In this document: piece by piece, positions 34,401-45,366 of the stretch | How positions within the stretch are numbered: the first letter of the stretch is position 1 | How the letters are laid out: each line of letters starts with the position of its first letter | Assembly (NCBI GenBank): GCA_026413225.1 | Contig: CM048560.1 | Location: 11,922,001-11,986,000 of the forward strand | Reading direction: 5' to 3' | From: Otis tarda | Taxonomy: Eukaryota; Chordata; Aves; Otidiformes; Otididae | Length of the DNA stretch: 64,000 bases | Position numbers and translations under genes: made by a program | The notes under the pieces: model-generated | What the model was told of the DNA's origin: nothing | Seen by the model: the letters and a program-made list of their open reading frames with translations, nothing else | Database searches by the model: none

Positions 34401-37400
34401 AAGTTATATTGTGACCCAAATAATTTATCTTTTTAAAAGCAAATGGCAGCTTGGAACTATTTCCAAACAAACCAGTTGCAGTGGTCTTACCTCTGAGGAC
34501 TCAGCTGTCCTCAGTCCCTGGCACAGGTGAAGTGAGATGCCGGGCATTTCAGTTCTCCAAGTCTCCCAGCACCTCTCCAACAGCGAGCCAGGCTGCTGGG
34601 TTTATATGCATACAGGAACAGGGGCCTGGTCAGAAACGCCGGATCCACATCATCAAAAGTCACTTTGACGAGCCACGAGCTGACAGCAAGGAGACAGGGT
34701 CTCTCCCCACATCTAAGCTGTTGGAGCATTGGTGCCAGGGACTATCCAAGGGGGATATATACAGGCACGAGGGGTAAGCAAGAAAACTGGAAGAAACAAA
34801 CTCTCTCTGGCCTCCTAAGTAAATAATGGAGCCACAATAGAGATCGGCACTGGCTATGGACGAGGAGCACAACATCCCCTGATCTTTGGAAAAGGCCAGT
34901 GCCAGATGGTGCTCTGCAGTACCTGGTCCAGACTGGGAGGTCCCAGGGAGAGGGAAGGAAAGACGGCTCTTCCCAGGGACCATTTCCTACCTTCCCTTCC
35001 CATTTTCTTTCACGCTGCACAGTCACTTCCCTCTAAGAGAAACAGCATGAGCTACAGAAGAGAGGGCCCAGTGTGGATCTACTTGTTGTTTTGAAGAGGG
35101 AGCCAATGGCCATCTCAAGAAGAAAAGATCAGAGTCAGCAGTGTTGTCCCTCCTAGGCACAGCATTTAAAGCTCCCTCAGGTAGAGTGTTTCTCAGAAAT
35201 ACTGAGACATTTTTGACAGCACTGGCTGTGCACATGCGTGTTGCTGGCAGGGTATCATTGCTGCAGGATGGCCTTATTTGAAACCTAACCAGCTGTGGCA
35301 ACACTAATGACAAGGGAAGAAAAGAAAAAAAAAAGAAGAGAAAACAAAGACAAGGGGCAAAGCAGTTCTGCTGCACAGAAGACTCTTGGGAGCGAAGGAA
35401 AGAGCCTGGAGAAAGAGCAAGTCTGTTAGGCAGAACCATCCCGTGCCTACTTGGGAGGCACAAAAAGTATAAACAAACTCCCCACAGCGCCTGCAAATCC
35501 AGACATACCCGCTTACAAGACAAATAACTGTACACAGGAGAGTAGCCTAGAAAGGCATTCCAGTGCAGGCTTCTTTCAAGAATCAAGGCTGGAGGGCTTC
35601 TCCCAGGACAGCACGCAGGGGACTGCTCCCTCTGAGTGCAGCAGGGAGGGACTGGGAGGCATGGGCATGATCCCTCCAGTCCCAACCATGGGCCAAGCAC
35701 CCTACAGATGCTGGAAAACCTGTCTGGCCCAATGCTACCTTTGCTCTTAAATGTCAGCAAGCTCCTTCTTTTCCCACTGCGCTGGTGGACCAGCTGCTCT
35801 CCTTTCCTAGCCTTGGTACTGCCTAAGGACGGCTGTTCTGCACAGGACAGCAAAGTCCCATCCGACCTGTACTTCTGCCTCTGACACTGACCAGTAGCAT
35901 AAGCAAAAGTCAGGGCAAGCACGTAGTTTTGGTGATATGTAAACCAGTAAATAACTGCTTCCTAGCTACCTTATCTACACCATTCAGGTGCTGTTATAAC
36001 CCCTCCCTCAGCCGTCGCTGTCAAATTCAATAGTCGCTGTGGTAGGGAAGCTGTTACACTTACTGTTCATTCCCGTTGCTTTTTTCCTGCATCTTTCATT
36101 GCTTTATATATATAAATCTATAAACACCCACGACCAAAAATGCATCATACTGAAGATGGGGATTCAGCATGGCTGTAAAGACTGTTCATACTTTGTTTTC
36201 TACTCTGTCTCTTAACAAATTCTAGTGGTCTTCTTCCTCGGCTAAGCCAACACCTCAGGGAAGGATGCGCAGCAGCTCCTCCGAGCAGTAACAGCTCAGT
36301 CAGAACCTGCCATTGTGCGTTCAATTCATTTGCATTTTTTTCCACACCAAGTTTCACCTGCTCAACAGAGTTTCACTTCCTTCCAAGATCTTCCAGCCTG
36401 GGCCTGGAGATGCACAGGGATCTCCTCAGCACAGACCTGTGTGGGAGTCTACTGGTAACATCTCCTTCACTGCAAAATGTGACCATCCGTTTCCACCTTT
36501 CATTTACACCTTTTAGAGAGATACCAATACACAAGTGCCTCTTCCCTCTTGTCTACAAAAGCTTGCTTGCTTGCTTTCAGCAGTCTCTGAAGAACCTTTT
36601 CCCAAGTTTTTTGAACACTCAGGTTAGGTTATCGTGCTGAAGAGACCATCTCTTACCCTCACTCTCGCTATCCATCGGAGGCCTCCAATGGAGCACTACG
36701 GTAGGATCTTCTTCCGCAGAAGCTGTGCTAGCTCTTCCCAATCTATCATGTGCACCAGGGCATGCTCAGCTCTCACAGATTCAGCCAGCTTGTGCAAGAG
36801 CGAGACTTGATTTTTTACAGTTCCTGAGGCCATTTTAAGAAAGTTTGCCTCATCTGTCACTTGCCATTCTCCTGATATTTATACAGCCTCAGTGGTTAAC
36901 ACCAGCACAACAACTTTTTGCTCTTTTCTTCAACAGTACTGACTTCAATTTTAAGTGCTCTTCTACACCTTGGTCCTCTACAGGCACTAGAGATTCCCTG
37001 GCAGGCTTCCTCTGAAAAATGTTTTTATTATATTTTTATGCCTCAGGCATGCTGTTCCTCAATATCTTTTTCTGGCTTGACTTCTTATGGTTTGACATTT
37101 AGTCTGCCAGAAATCGTGCTCGTTTTTCTATTCCCTCAATTGGCTACAATGTCTATTGTTTAAAAGATATCTTCTTACTTCTATGAATCTACTTTAATGC
37201 GTTACTTAAGCCTGCTGGACTTTTTAGGGTCCTTTTAAAGACTTTTGCACCGAGCTTTTAATCTTTAATCAGTCTTTGTACCACTTGACAGCATTTTACC
37301 CTATTGGGATTATCTTTACTATGTTTTCCTATTCTTATTTAGCCCTTACTTTGAACTGCAGTATGTACTACACCACTTCAATTTGTAGGCACTTACTGAT

Positions 37401-40400
37401 AGTTTAACTAGGTGACTTAATTTTTTTTTCAAGAGGCAGCAGCACTTTTTCATGGACATGGACCTTCTCTATCCCACAGCATCATTTGTATCCTAGCATT
37501 AAAGTCTCACTGATTTAAGAGTGAAGGCTGCTGAGAGTCTGTATTCACTTAGAGTCGAAATGTCTTTATGGGTTGGATGGTATCCAAAGAGTGAGCTGAA
37601 TTTTCCACCTGTCTCACTTGGATACATAAAATGATCTCATTTATTTAGATACTGCGATCAGCTCTTGCTTGTACAAGAGTATTTTTAACACCACCTCTGT
37701 GAAGCTTCTGTCTGTGTGGGGTGAGCACCTTCCTCAATGTGAGCCTCTCTGATTCAATGCACTTCCCAGGTAACTAAAAAACCCCACATGCTGCAGAGTG
37801 TCTATCTGAATGCGGCACGCTAATAAAAGTGAGACGTCCATTTCAATTATTTCTGTTTCCTAGCTACAGCAACTGGAGATTTAGAGCTTTAATGTCTGAG
37901 TCCTCTGAAACAGAGGTGGATTCAGACGCTCAGGATGTATTTTTCAAACGCTTTCCTACAGCAACCCTGCGACAAAGGACTAAGCCCAGAGGACGCCGAG
38001 GAAGCACACCAGGAAACACCAGAGGTAAGGTGACGGTATGAAGAGGGCGAGGAAAGCCGCAGCGTGGAAGATCTGACCTGGGATATGAGAAGGAGGCAAA
38101 GGCCTCTCGGCCCCGCTGGCGGCAGTTTCCTTAGAGACTGCAATCCAAACACTGAAAAAGATTGTCTTGGACTGCTGTGTTTTTAGTAATCTCTAGGTTT
38201 ACTCCAGTGATGTTCTCAAGACAGAACTCATAAATGTGAACCTCCTCTACGAACTCTGTGGCAGTTTTTTATGTTTTTACAGGGTGAGCTCATTATGGAT
38301 AATTATGTTTCAGATCCCTACAGAAATAAAGAGCTACCAGTAATCAGAGTTGGCCTACGTATCACAAACATAAAACTGTGTTTGCCACCTATAATTTAAC
38401 ATCAGGAGAAATTATGTAATCTTGAAGTTACGACATTTGAAAATGTATTAAGGCAGATCAGCTGGGCTCGAGGCTAGAATTACGATGTGCTGCACAAACA
38501 CAGCTCAATGCAGCTGAGACGGCGATGGTAATCTCACAGATCGGGATGAAAATTTTCTCTTTGCTTTGCAGCACTGCTCTCAACACAGTGCTTTCTGTGA
38601 AGGGTGGTGGGAGAGCATACCTACGCAGCAGTATCAGCATCCAGGGTCAATGAACATCTAGAAGATAGGGTCTCTGCACGAGACGCATACTCGTTCAGTT
38701 CTAAGCCAAATTTGGCTCCTTCTGCAACTCCATACTGGCATCCAGACTGGCAGCTAATGTCATGGGCTTCTTTTTTCTTCTACTTTATAGACTTTATATA
38801 AGTGTGCCTTTTATATGGAAAAAAACAATCTGGTGTAATAACTCGACACTGGCATTGGAAATACTAAGTACGAAGTCCAATTAACTTATGACTCATTCTC
38901 TACCCTCTTCATGAACAGTGTGTTCCCGAGAAAATGCCATCTGTAGCTTTTATCCCGTCTATACGGGGAAGACCAGTTACACTGGGGCTTGGCCTGCTCC
39001 ATCACACAAAACCCAAGGGAGACTTTTTTTTTGCATTAACAAAGGGGCAAAAGGGCAGAGAAGATCCTCTGCAATCATCTTCCTGTTCTTTCGAATACAT
39101 AAAAATAGGTCACTCGCTTAGCAATTTAGGTAAACAGCTTGTTATGAAAAGCCACTGGGGAATAAGCCTTTATGATTTCATTTCTTGATCGTTTCCTGTC
39201 TAACTAAATAAACATGAACTCAAGTGACACAGATTCCATTACTTTCGTGCACAGATTCCTGAATTACTTCTTTCATACTTTTTTTGAATAATTTAATCTT
39301 CTCCTTCCTGTCAAAGATAACACATATCAACAGACAATGGTTGGGAAGAGCAAAATCTCTCAAAGATAACCAAATCTGTTGAAAACTTCTATTTAATGTT
39401 GAATCTAGGCAATGATCAACTCTGATGTTCAAAGAAATGTAGGAAAGTTTGGAGGAGTTATTCTGTTTTGATAAACTGCACTTTTACATCACTTTGAAAA
39501 GAGAACAAGAGTGAGGCTAGCAACATCTTACAATATGACTAAAAGCTATGGTTAAAATTCCTTGTTAAAACCTGTTCTGCCACAATTTCAATCCTGACCT
39601 CTACAGCACAGCTTTACGTGAGCACAAGAGCTGAAGTACATTTGTGACATTAGCAAACCATTCTAATTTCAGCAGAACCACAGTAATGCAATAGGCTGCT
39701 TGGGCCACAACTGCACACAGGAGATAGTATGCTCTCCTCGTTTCTCAGCCCAGGCTCGGTAATTGGCTATTGTAGTGAGGTCTAACTGAGAGGTAACCAT
39801 GGCTCTGATTTTTCACCAAACTACTTTTATTCCTCAAGCAGCACCTCAAAAAGCAGAAGGGTGGCATTCTCAAAATGGCCTACAGACTTACAGCATGGAC
39901 ACATTCTCAGATGTATTCTCCTACCTCCTGGTCTAGAGGTCTTGATGCTTTGAAGGATTCTCAATGACCTTCTTAAAAAACCTTAGCAGCCACCCTCCTT
40001 TGATGTCACAGATCGGTTGTAATCCTACACACACAACTTCCAGAGGCTTATGCTCATACTCTGTAGCTTGTAAGGCTGTGTTGAGTTCTCAGCAATTTCT
40101 GTCAAATCCTGAGCTAAAAGTAGAAACAATGAGAGAAATATCTCTACAGATGATGCTTGTGTAGCCAACAGAGGAGTCCTCTGTACCTGCTAAAGTGGCA
40201 AGAGCTTCTCAGTGTGGGGACAATGACAGCAGCTGTGAGAGGGAGCCACAGGGAGTAAGACCTGGCTTCTAACATGAAGAAAAGAATGGACCAACAACAG
40301 CTAGAGATAGCTGGTGCCATTAGTCTCCTGGAAACTGTTCTGAAGCTATTCAAAGGGAGAGAGAAGGCTACCCAAAATGATAAGCAGCAACCTTCAGGGA

Positions 40401-43400
40401 AGTCAGCTGCTGTAAGTTGTATATATTGACTTAGACCTTCCCGTTCGATGACCGACTGAGAATTCTGCCTCTTGACGAAAATGGCATCTATTGTTTGCTT
40501 GACCTTGAAAGGCAGAGGAAGTTGGAGACTTTATTTATTCAACTCCAAGACATGGGAACTTACAGAACATTGTCACTTCCAGAGAAGCTTTTGTTTTTAT
40601 CTTCCTTCTCAGCCTGTGTGGGTTCTGTTTGCCTTATGGATTTTTCACAGACAGTTTGCTACCAGCCTTGGACATCTGCAAGTGGCTTTTGCAAGTGGCT
40701 GTCAGTTGAAAGAACGGTCTCTGTAGCTGCACGCAAATAATTATGCTGCTTGATGGCAGAAATCCTTCCAGTTCTGATCAAAAAGCCTTACCACTAGATT
40801 TGTTGTTTACCATTTTAATGAGAACGTGTATTATTTCAGAGCACTTTTGAAGTCTGTTACATCAGTATGATGATGGATGCTAGGAAGGAAGGCTGAAGGA
40901 AGCGGCAGCGATCAGAAGCTGGCCAACACAACAGAGCACATGGACTTCGCAAAACTCGCCGTCCTGTTCACAGTAAATTCCTGCCTTCAGGAGACTTGCT
41001 GCTGTGTTTCATGAAAAATAACAACCCTTAAGAGAACAGGGTTCCTTAAGAACCAGGAATATGCAAGTTGCAGAGAGTCAGGCACACAAACAACTGTCTC
41101 CAAGGCAGACTGAAGACAAGTCCATTGTGTGATATTAGATTGAGGATCAATCCAGAATATCTGTATAAAATTCAAAACTTTCTCTGTCATGGCTGCCAAA
41201 TTCCCAGAAAATGAGCCTTGGATCTCACCAGTGGCTTTCCCATCAGGTCTCTCACTTTTGTCTGGCTGAGAGTGCAAACACCAACCCCCAATTCAGACAG
41301 AGAAAATGATGGAAGGACTTTCACGCATGGGGAACTGTTTTGCACTAGGATCTTAAGAAGAAAAAAAGACCTTTTTGGTCTTTGTGCTGCTAAGACCACC
41401 AGTACTCACGGTGAGTACACATCTGCACAGATGTTTACAGCTGCTCCTACCAAGAGAAAGTGCAAGCTGTGACAGCATCTAACCTACTCCTAGGGAGAAA
41501 GGCACTAAAGAAAGTGGCTTCTTGGGCCAAACGTCGAACGCTGTCTCCTACACAGAACGACTGTACATATGTTCTCACTTTTGTGTGCTGCAAGGAGAGG
41601 ACTACTGGTGGTGTGTGCTGCACTGCTGAGCTGCAGGCATCCTGCAGAGACAAAAGGCTCGTGCTTGGGGTAGGAAGAGTGGCTTAGCTATGCCGTGTTC
41701 TATAGATTATTTTGATCCAAAGATCAATGTTATAACCCACTGCATTTTTTACAGCAGCTATGTAAATAGAATGCTAATAGCAGATGTTTTAATTTAAACT
41801 TCAAGAAAGGCACTGCCTATATGTCTATTTGGAATTGGTGTAATGAGCCAACAAGACTCTGAATTACAATAAAAGCAAATTTAGGAATGAAATCTACTGG
41901 AGACTTAACTGGTCTCAAGTGCACAGTTAGATTTCTAAAATAATAGCTGCAATCCAGCATAACAAACACAACTTGCTTAAAAACAAAAGCTGGAGTTTAA
42001 CTGTAAATTGCAGTTGGCTTTCATTCCCATGAGAAACTGCAAGATATTTCTTCTTGGAGTAACTTCTCAGTAAAGGCACACCAATGGTGTCCCGAAAACC
42101 ACGTACGGAGGGACTAGGTCTACCCAGTTCTGCTTTTTTTCCCTCCAGGCTTACCAACCCTAAGGTCCTTAGGCACAGCCAGGCAGATTTTCTGTAGATT
42201 TGCATCTACAAATGCTGGGGCTTTGAGTTGGGCAGAGGCGGGTCAAAATGTGGCTCTGGCTGGCTGCAGGGGCCAAGGGCAGAGCCGCACTGAGGGACAG
42301 CGGCCAGCAGGGACATGGGAAAACAGCAAAGGGCCGCGAGAGCATCTGGGGAGGCAGAAATGGAGGAGCTGACAGCAAGTACTGGCTATGAACTGGGAGG
42401 GTTGTCCAGCAAGCTTGGAAAGGGGCTTGGACAGGGTGAGGAAGAAGGAAAAGAGGGTAAGAGGAGGAGGATTAACATGTGCCACTGTGTAACAAGTTAC
42501 AAGTTATTATAGTAGTAGTAATATTTAAATGTATTTAACATATGTTAACATATTAAACATATTTAAATATTTAAACATATTTCTGTGCACCTGCACAGAA
42601 GCCCTGAGTGGGGATTTCGCTGGCTTGTCCTCATGCTCGCAGAAGGACATGGGTGATTCAGGCTGACCCAGAGAAGGAGCCCAGAGGAAAGAGCTACAAG
42701 GTAATGGCCATTCTTCTCTTTTCCAGCATACAACAACTGCACAGTTTTGATGAAGTTTTTATCTTGAAAACGAATACCGTACTGTTACTGCTTTGTACAA
42801 TATTATTCTCTTAAACTTCTATCTTATTGAATGCACACATACCACATACATGCACCCATCTACTACAAAATTTTCAGCTGAGAGTTGCCATTAGCTGCAA
42901 AGCACCAGGACTGCCACTGGCCAGACTTACCACAACTCTCCCCTCCAAGAGAAGCTCTTCAAACTGTAAACTTGATTCTGCTTTGTACACTGCTGAAAAC
43001 TGCCAGACCAATCTCACAGAACCATGCCATTAACCTCCAGGAAGAGTCATGTAGGACAGCAACTGACAACTCATTTTACTGCCTAATCTCTGCCCGTACC
43101 TGTTCTCTGTCCCTGCAGCTGGTGGTGGGATCGGCTGAAGCCAGCTAAAGGCAGAGTTTCTAGTGGAGCTCAGAAGGCTCTCAAGCAATCAAAGTGCAAT
43201 CAGGAAAGGATGATAGTCCTGCTGGGAAAAGACTGTCCAAGCAGTTCAAAGGGTTCTCAAGTGAACTGCAAGCTCAGTTGGAAACAGTGTCATGGATAAA
43301 CTTTAGTACACAGACAAATAAAGATCCTGCAAAAGAAAGTAAGTGATGAAGTTCCAAAAAAGTTTCAAAGCAAAGGCCACTTCACTTGCATTCCCTTCAC

Positions 43401-45366
43401 CTCCTTTGCCAGGGCTGTGGCAGCAAAAAGGGACAAGTTATTTCACTGCAAGTTTTGCCAGTTCCTCCCAGGGAGACCCATCCTCTTCTAGCAGCCAGCT
43501 CTCTGCAGCTGGACAAAGAATTAAGGTGGGCTTAAAAGAACAGCAGACAGCTGGGAGTAAAGCTTTGTTGTCAGCTAACTTCCAGATGCTTGTTCAGGAC
43601 GTGCTCAGTCGCTGTGGAGGCAGAATAGGGTGGAGGAGCAATGTTCTCAAAGGAGAGCAATGGGTTCTTCCCCAGGCGGAACTTTTTAGGGAACTGTCTC
43701 CTCCAGGTAATCTATTAATAATCAAATAAAAAATCAAGCCAAGTTACCTACTGGCTCTTGTATATGTTGTAATTTTTTTCCTAATTCAGAAGAAGCAGTG
43801 TTTGGTGCCATTGTTTACTTAATGCTATCCTTGTGTCTCATCTGTTTCAACATCTCTGCCCAAATCCCTGGACATTTTTTTGTTTCCTGGACTATGTTGA
43901 TGTTCTGAAGAAAAACCCCAAAGAACTCAAGTAACTATAATTTCACAACGTTTCATTATTAATGAAGGATAAGATTTGTCATTGGATTCTGATGTGTATT
44001 TTCCAAATTGTGTTTACTCCAACAACTGAAAGTTATTTCAAGTAAAACAAGACTCAGTAACATCTTAAGAAGAAATACTTTGCAATTTAGAAATCGAGTT
44101 TGTTCTCCAAGTGATAAAGTGCCCACTTGCATGTGATAATTCGGCCCAGCCAGAAAAGGATTTTTGTAAAGGACATGAAAAGGGAGTTTCAGACAGATAA
44201 ATGCCAAAAATAATTCTGATATATCTAATAAAAATTCCCCTAAGATAGCTGGGTATAGATTATCACACTCAACTTACTGTACTGCATGGGAAAATGTAAT
44301 TATCAAAATGCTGAAGGCCTGAACTGATTTTTTTTTTTTCATAGTTTATGGAAATTCACATCATCAGATAATGTTTCTGACATGCTTGAATTTAACAAAA
44401 ACGTTTGGGTTTATAATTCACTTGTACTGTAAACCACACAAGTTTTAAAAAGACATTATGGTACAGAGATATTCAGAAAGTAAAGTTCATACTGTTACAC
44501 AGTTCACAATGCGTTTGATGACTGCGACAGTGACTCTGTGCCCCAAACATGTCCCAACTTGGCAGCTCCTCACCATATGAATATATTTATACAGCTCAAG
44601 TTCTGTCTCTCATGTGGGACTAAAATGGAGATCAAGAACATTTCTGTTCACTAGTAAGCCTGTGCCCTTACTGCAAAGCTGTTTTCTCTGCTGTCTTGCA
44701 TCACTGTAACACGATTATTATTAATCCTGACCATGCAGTGCCGAGAGGTCCCACTCACACTGAGTATTGTATAACAGACTGGTAAACAGCTGAGGAAGCT
44801 GACGGAAGGCAGTCAGCATCCTGACAAACCAGTAAGGCCAAGGAATTTGCCCTGCTAAGCAGGCGTAGGAGGAAATCAAATGAGAGAACAGGGACAGTCT
44901 CTACATTTGACAGGATCTTTGTAGCCACCAAGCTGGAGAAGCTAGATCACATTCAAGTAACCCTTAATCAGCTGGGTACAAATCACTGGGACTGGATGGC
45001 AACATCCTTGAGTCCTTGAAGGAGCTAGAATGAGATACTGCAGAACTGCCGTCCAAGTCACACAGCCTCTTGTTACAGTTTCGGTGACCAGGCACCAGTG
45101 ATTTACCAGCACCCTAGCTCCAGCAGGGACGCTGGCAACTACAGCCCAGTAATGACCAGTCTGACTTCTTTTTCAAAGCTATAACGAAAGACATTTGGTT
45201 TAAGTTTGGTTTCCACTTACAAGTCAGGCACAACCCTTTGAAATTATTCTCCTATCATTCTCTTTCATGTTTTGCACTTACCATTGATGTTTACAGCTGG
45301 CAACACTATAGACATCTTTGGTCTTCTGGTCTTGTTATGTGCGGTGGCTGGCAATAACAGGTGGTC
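28464..45366 (-). CDS. ATF6: Activating transcription factor 6 alpha, last two coding exons (partial)
   Basis: Two minus-strand exons are present: 45282-45366 (85 bases; acceptor TTTTCCAG|GACCAC, donor AATG|GTAAGT) and 28464-28672 (209 bases; acceptor CTTCTGCAG|AGAACG, stop TAG at 28464-28466). They join in phase to give [18 protein letters not shown]... then [20 protein letters not shown]..., ending VKSLQ. This is the C-terminal part of the ER-luminal domain of ATF6, the ER stress sensor that is cleaved in the Golgi to release a bZIP factor. The luminal N-glycosylation sites NKT (exon 15) and NHT (exon 16) match conserved human sites. All upstream parts (transactivation, bZIP, transmembrane) lie beyond 64000. 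Exon numbering 15 and 16 follows the human 16-exon gene. The gene converges tail to tail with OLFML2B. Confidence 0.96.
30975..31440 (+). mobile_element. Degraded CR1-like fragment
   Basis: Pieces such as CATGATTTGGATGAGGAATA, GAGAGC and GATGCTAAACTGG correspond to a CR1 reverse transcriptase region (LINE consensus of the GATTTGGATGA...GATGACACCAAACTGG type). Later pieces near 31390-31440 resemble the downstream GGAAAGGCTGGATGA block. The copy is old and partly unalignable by eye. Confidence 0.5.
35023..35922 (-). other. 299-codon open reading frame, function unknown
   Basis: An uninterrupted minus-strand frame inside ATF6 intron 15, same strand as ATF6. The predicted product is rich in Cys, Leu, Ser and Pro and contains a phenylalanine run encoded by a purine-rich plus-strand tract (35318-35350). 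No domain, signal peptide or family resemblance was recognised, and no promoter or poly(A) signal is obvious. The length is unusual for sequence of moderate GC, but the composition looks more like translated non-coding DNA than a conserved protein. Confidence 0.2.
37864..38024 (+). other. Candidate coding exon of an unrecognised gene nested in ATF6 intron 15
   Basis: A strong acceptor (TTTCTGTTTCCTAG) precedes a 161-base stretch open in one frame, ending in a strong donor (AGAG|GTAAGG). The open frame reads through [18 protein letters not shown], then a basic tail with TKPRGRRG. The acidic Ser/Glu start followed by an Arg-rich segment, and higher GC than the flanks, look coding-like. The exon enters with two bases of a codon already used and exits leaving one base. 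No family was recognised and no neighbouring exon could be joined in phase with confidence. Confidence 0.35.
40274..40740 (+). other. Two adjacent protein-like open stretches, unrecognised
   Basis: The first stretch starts at ATG 40274 ([20 protein letters not shown]) and reaches a donor-like GCTGCT|GTAAGTTG at 40411/40412. The second is open from 40434 to a TAA at 40740 in another frame ([20 protein letters not shown] in its middle). It begins after a TTAG only 23 bases from that donor-like site, too close for a normal intron. Possibilities are a frameshifted old retrocopy or transposon gene, parts of a nested gene, or chance. No family was recognised. Confidence 0.25.
42515..42590. repeat. 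AT-rich palindromic patch
   Basis: A run of TATTTAAATG, TATTTAACATATG, TTAACATATTAAACATA and similar blocks with internal inverted symmetry. It can form hairpins. No further role can be read. Confidence 0.6.
44900..45235 (+). mobile_element. Degraded CR1-like ORF2 fragment
   Basis: Blocks such as GGGACTGGATGGCAACATCC, GAGTCCTTGAAGGAGCT and GGCAACTACAGCCCAGTAAT resemble the part of CR1 ORF2 just upstream of the reverse transcriptase core. The fragment is old, lies close to ATF6 exon 15 and is oriented opposite to ATF6. Confidence 0.4.

Larger units (their letters stand above)
28673..45281 (-). other. ATF6: ATF6 intron 15
   Basis: This 16.6 kb intron is flanked by a good donor (GGTAAGTG) and acceptor. 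GC content falls from about 29 to 34 kb onward. It contains degraded CR1-like fragments (about 30975-31440 and 44900-45235), an AT-rich palindromic patch near 42515-42590, and several open stretches listed separately. No known gene was recognised inside it. Confidence 0.8.

Noticed and set aside
43343-43729. 128-codon plus-strand open frame
   Set aside because: It is serine-rich and low in information, with no convincing acceptor, domain or conservation clue.
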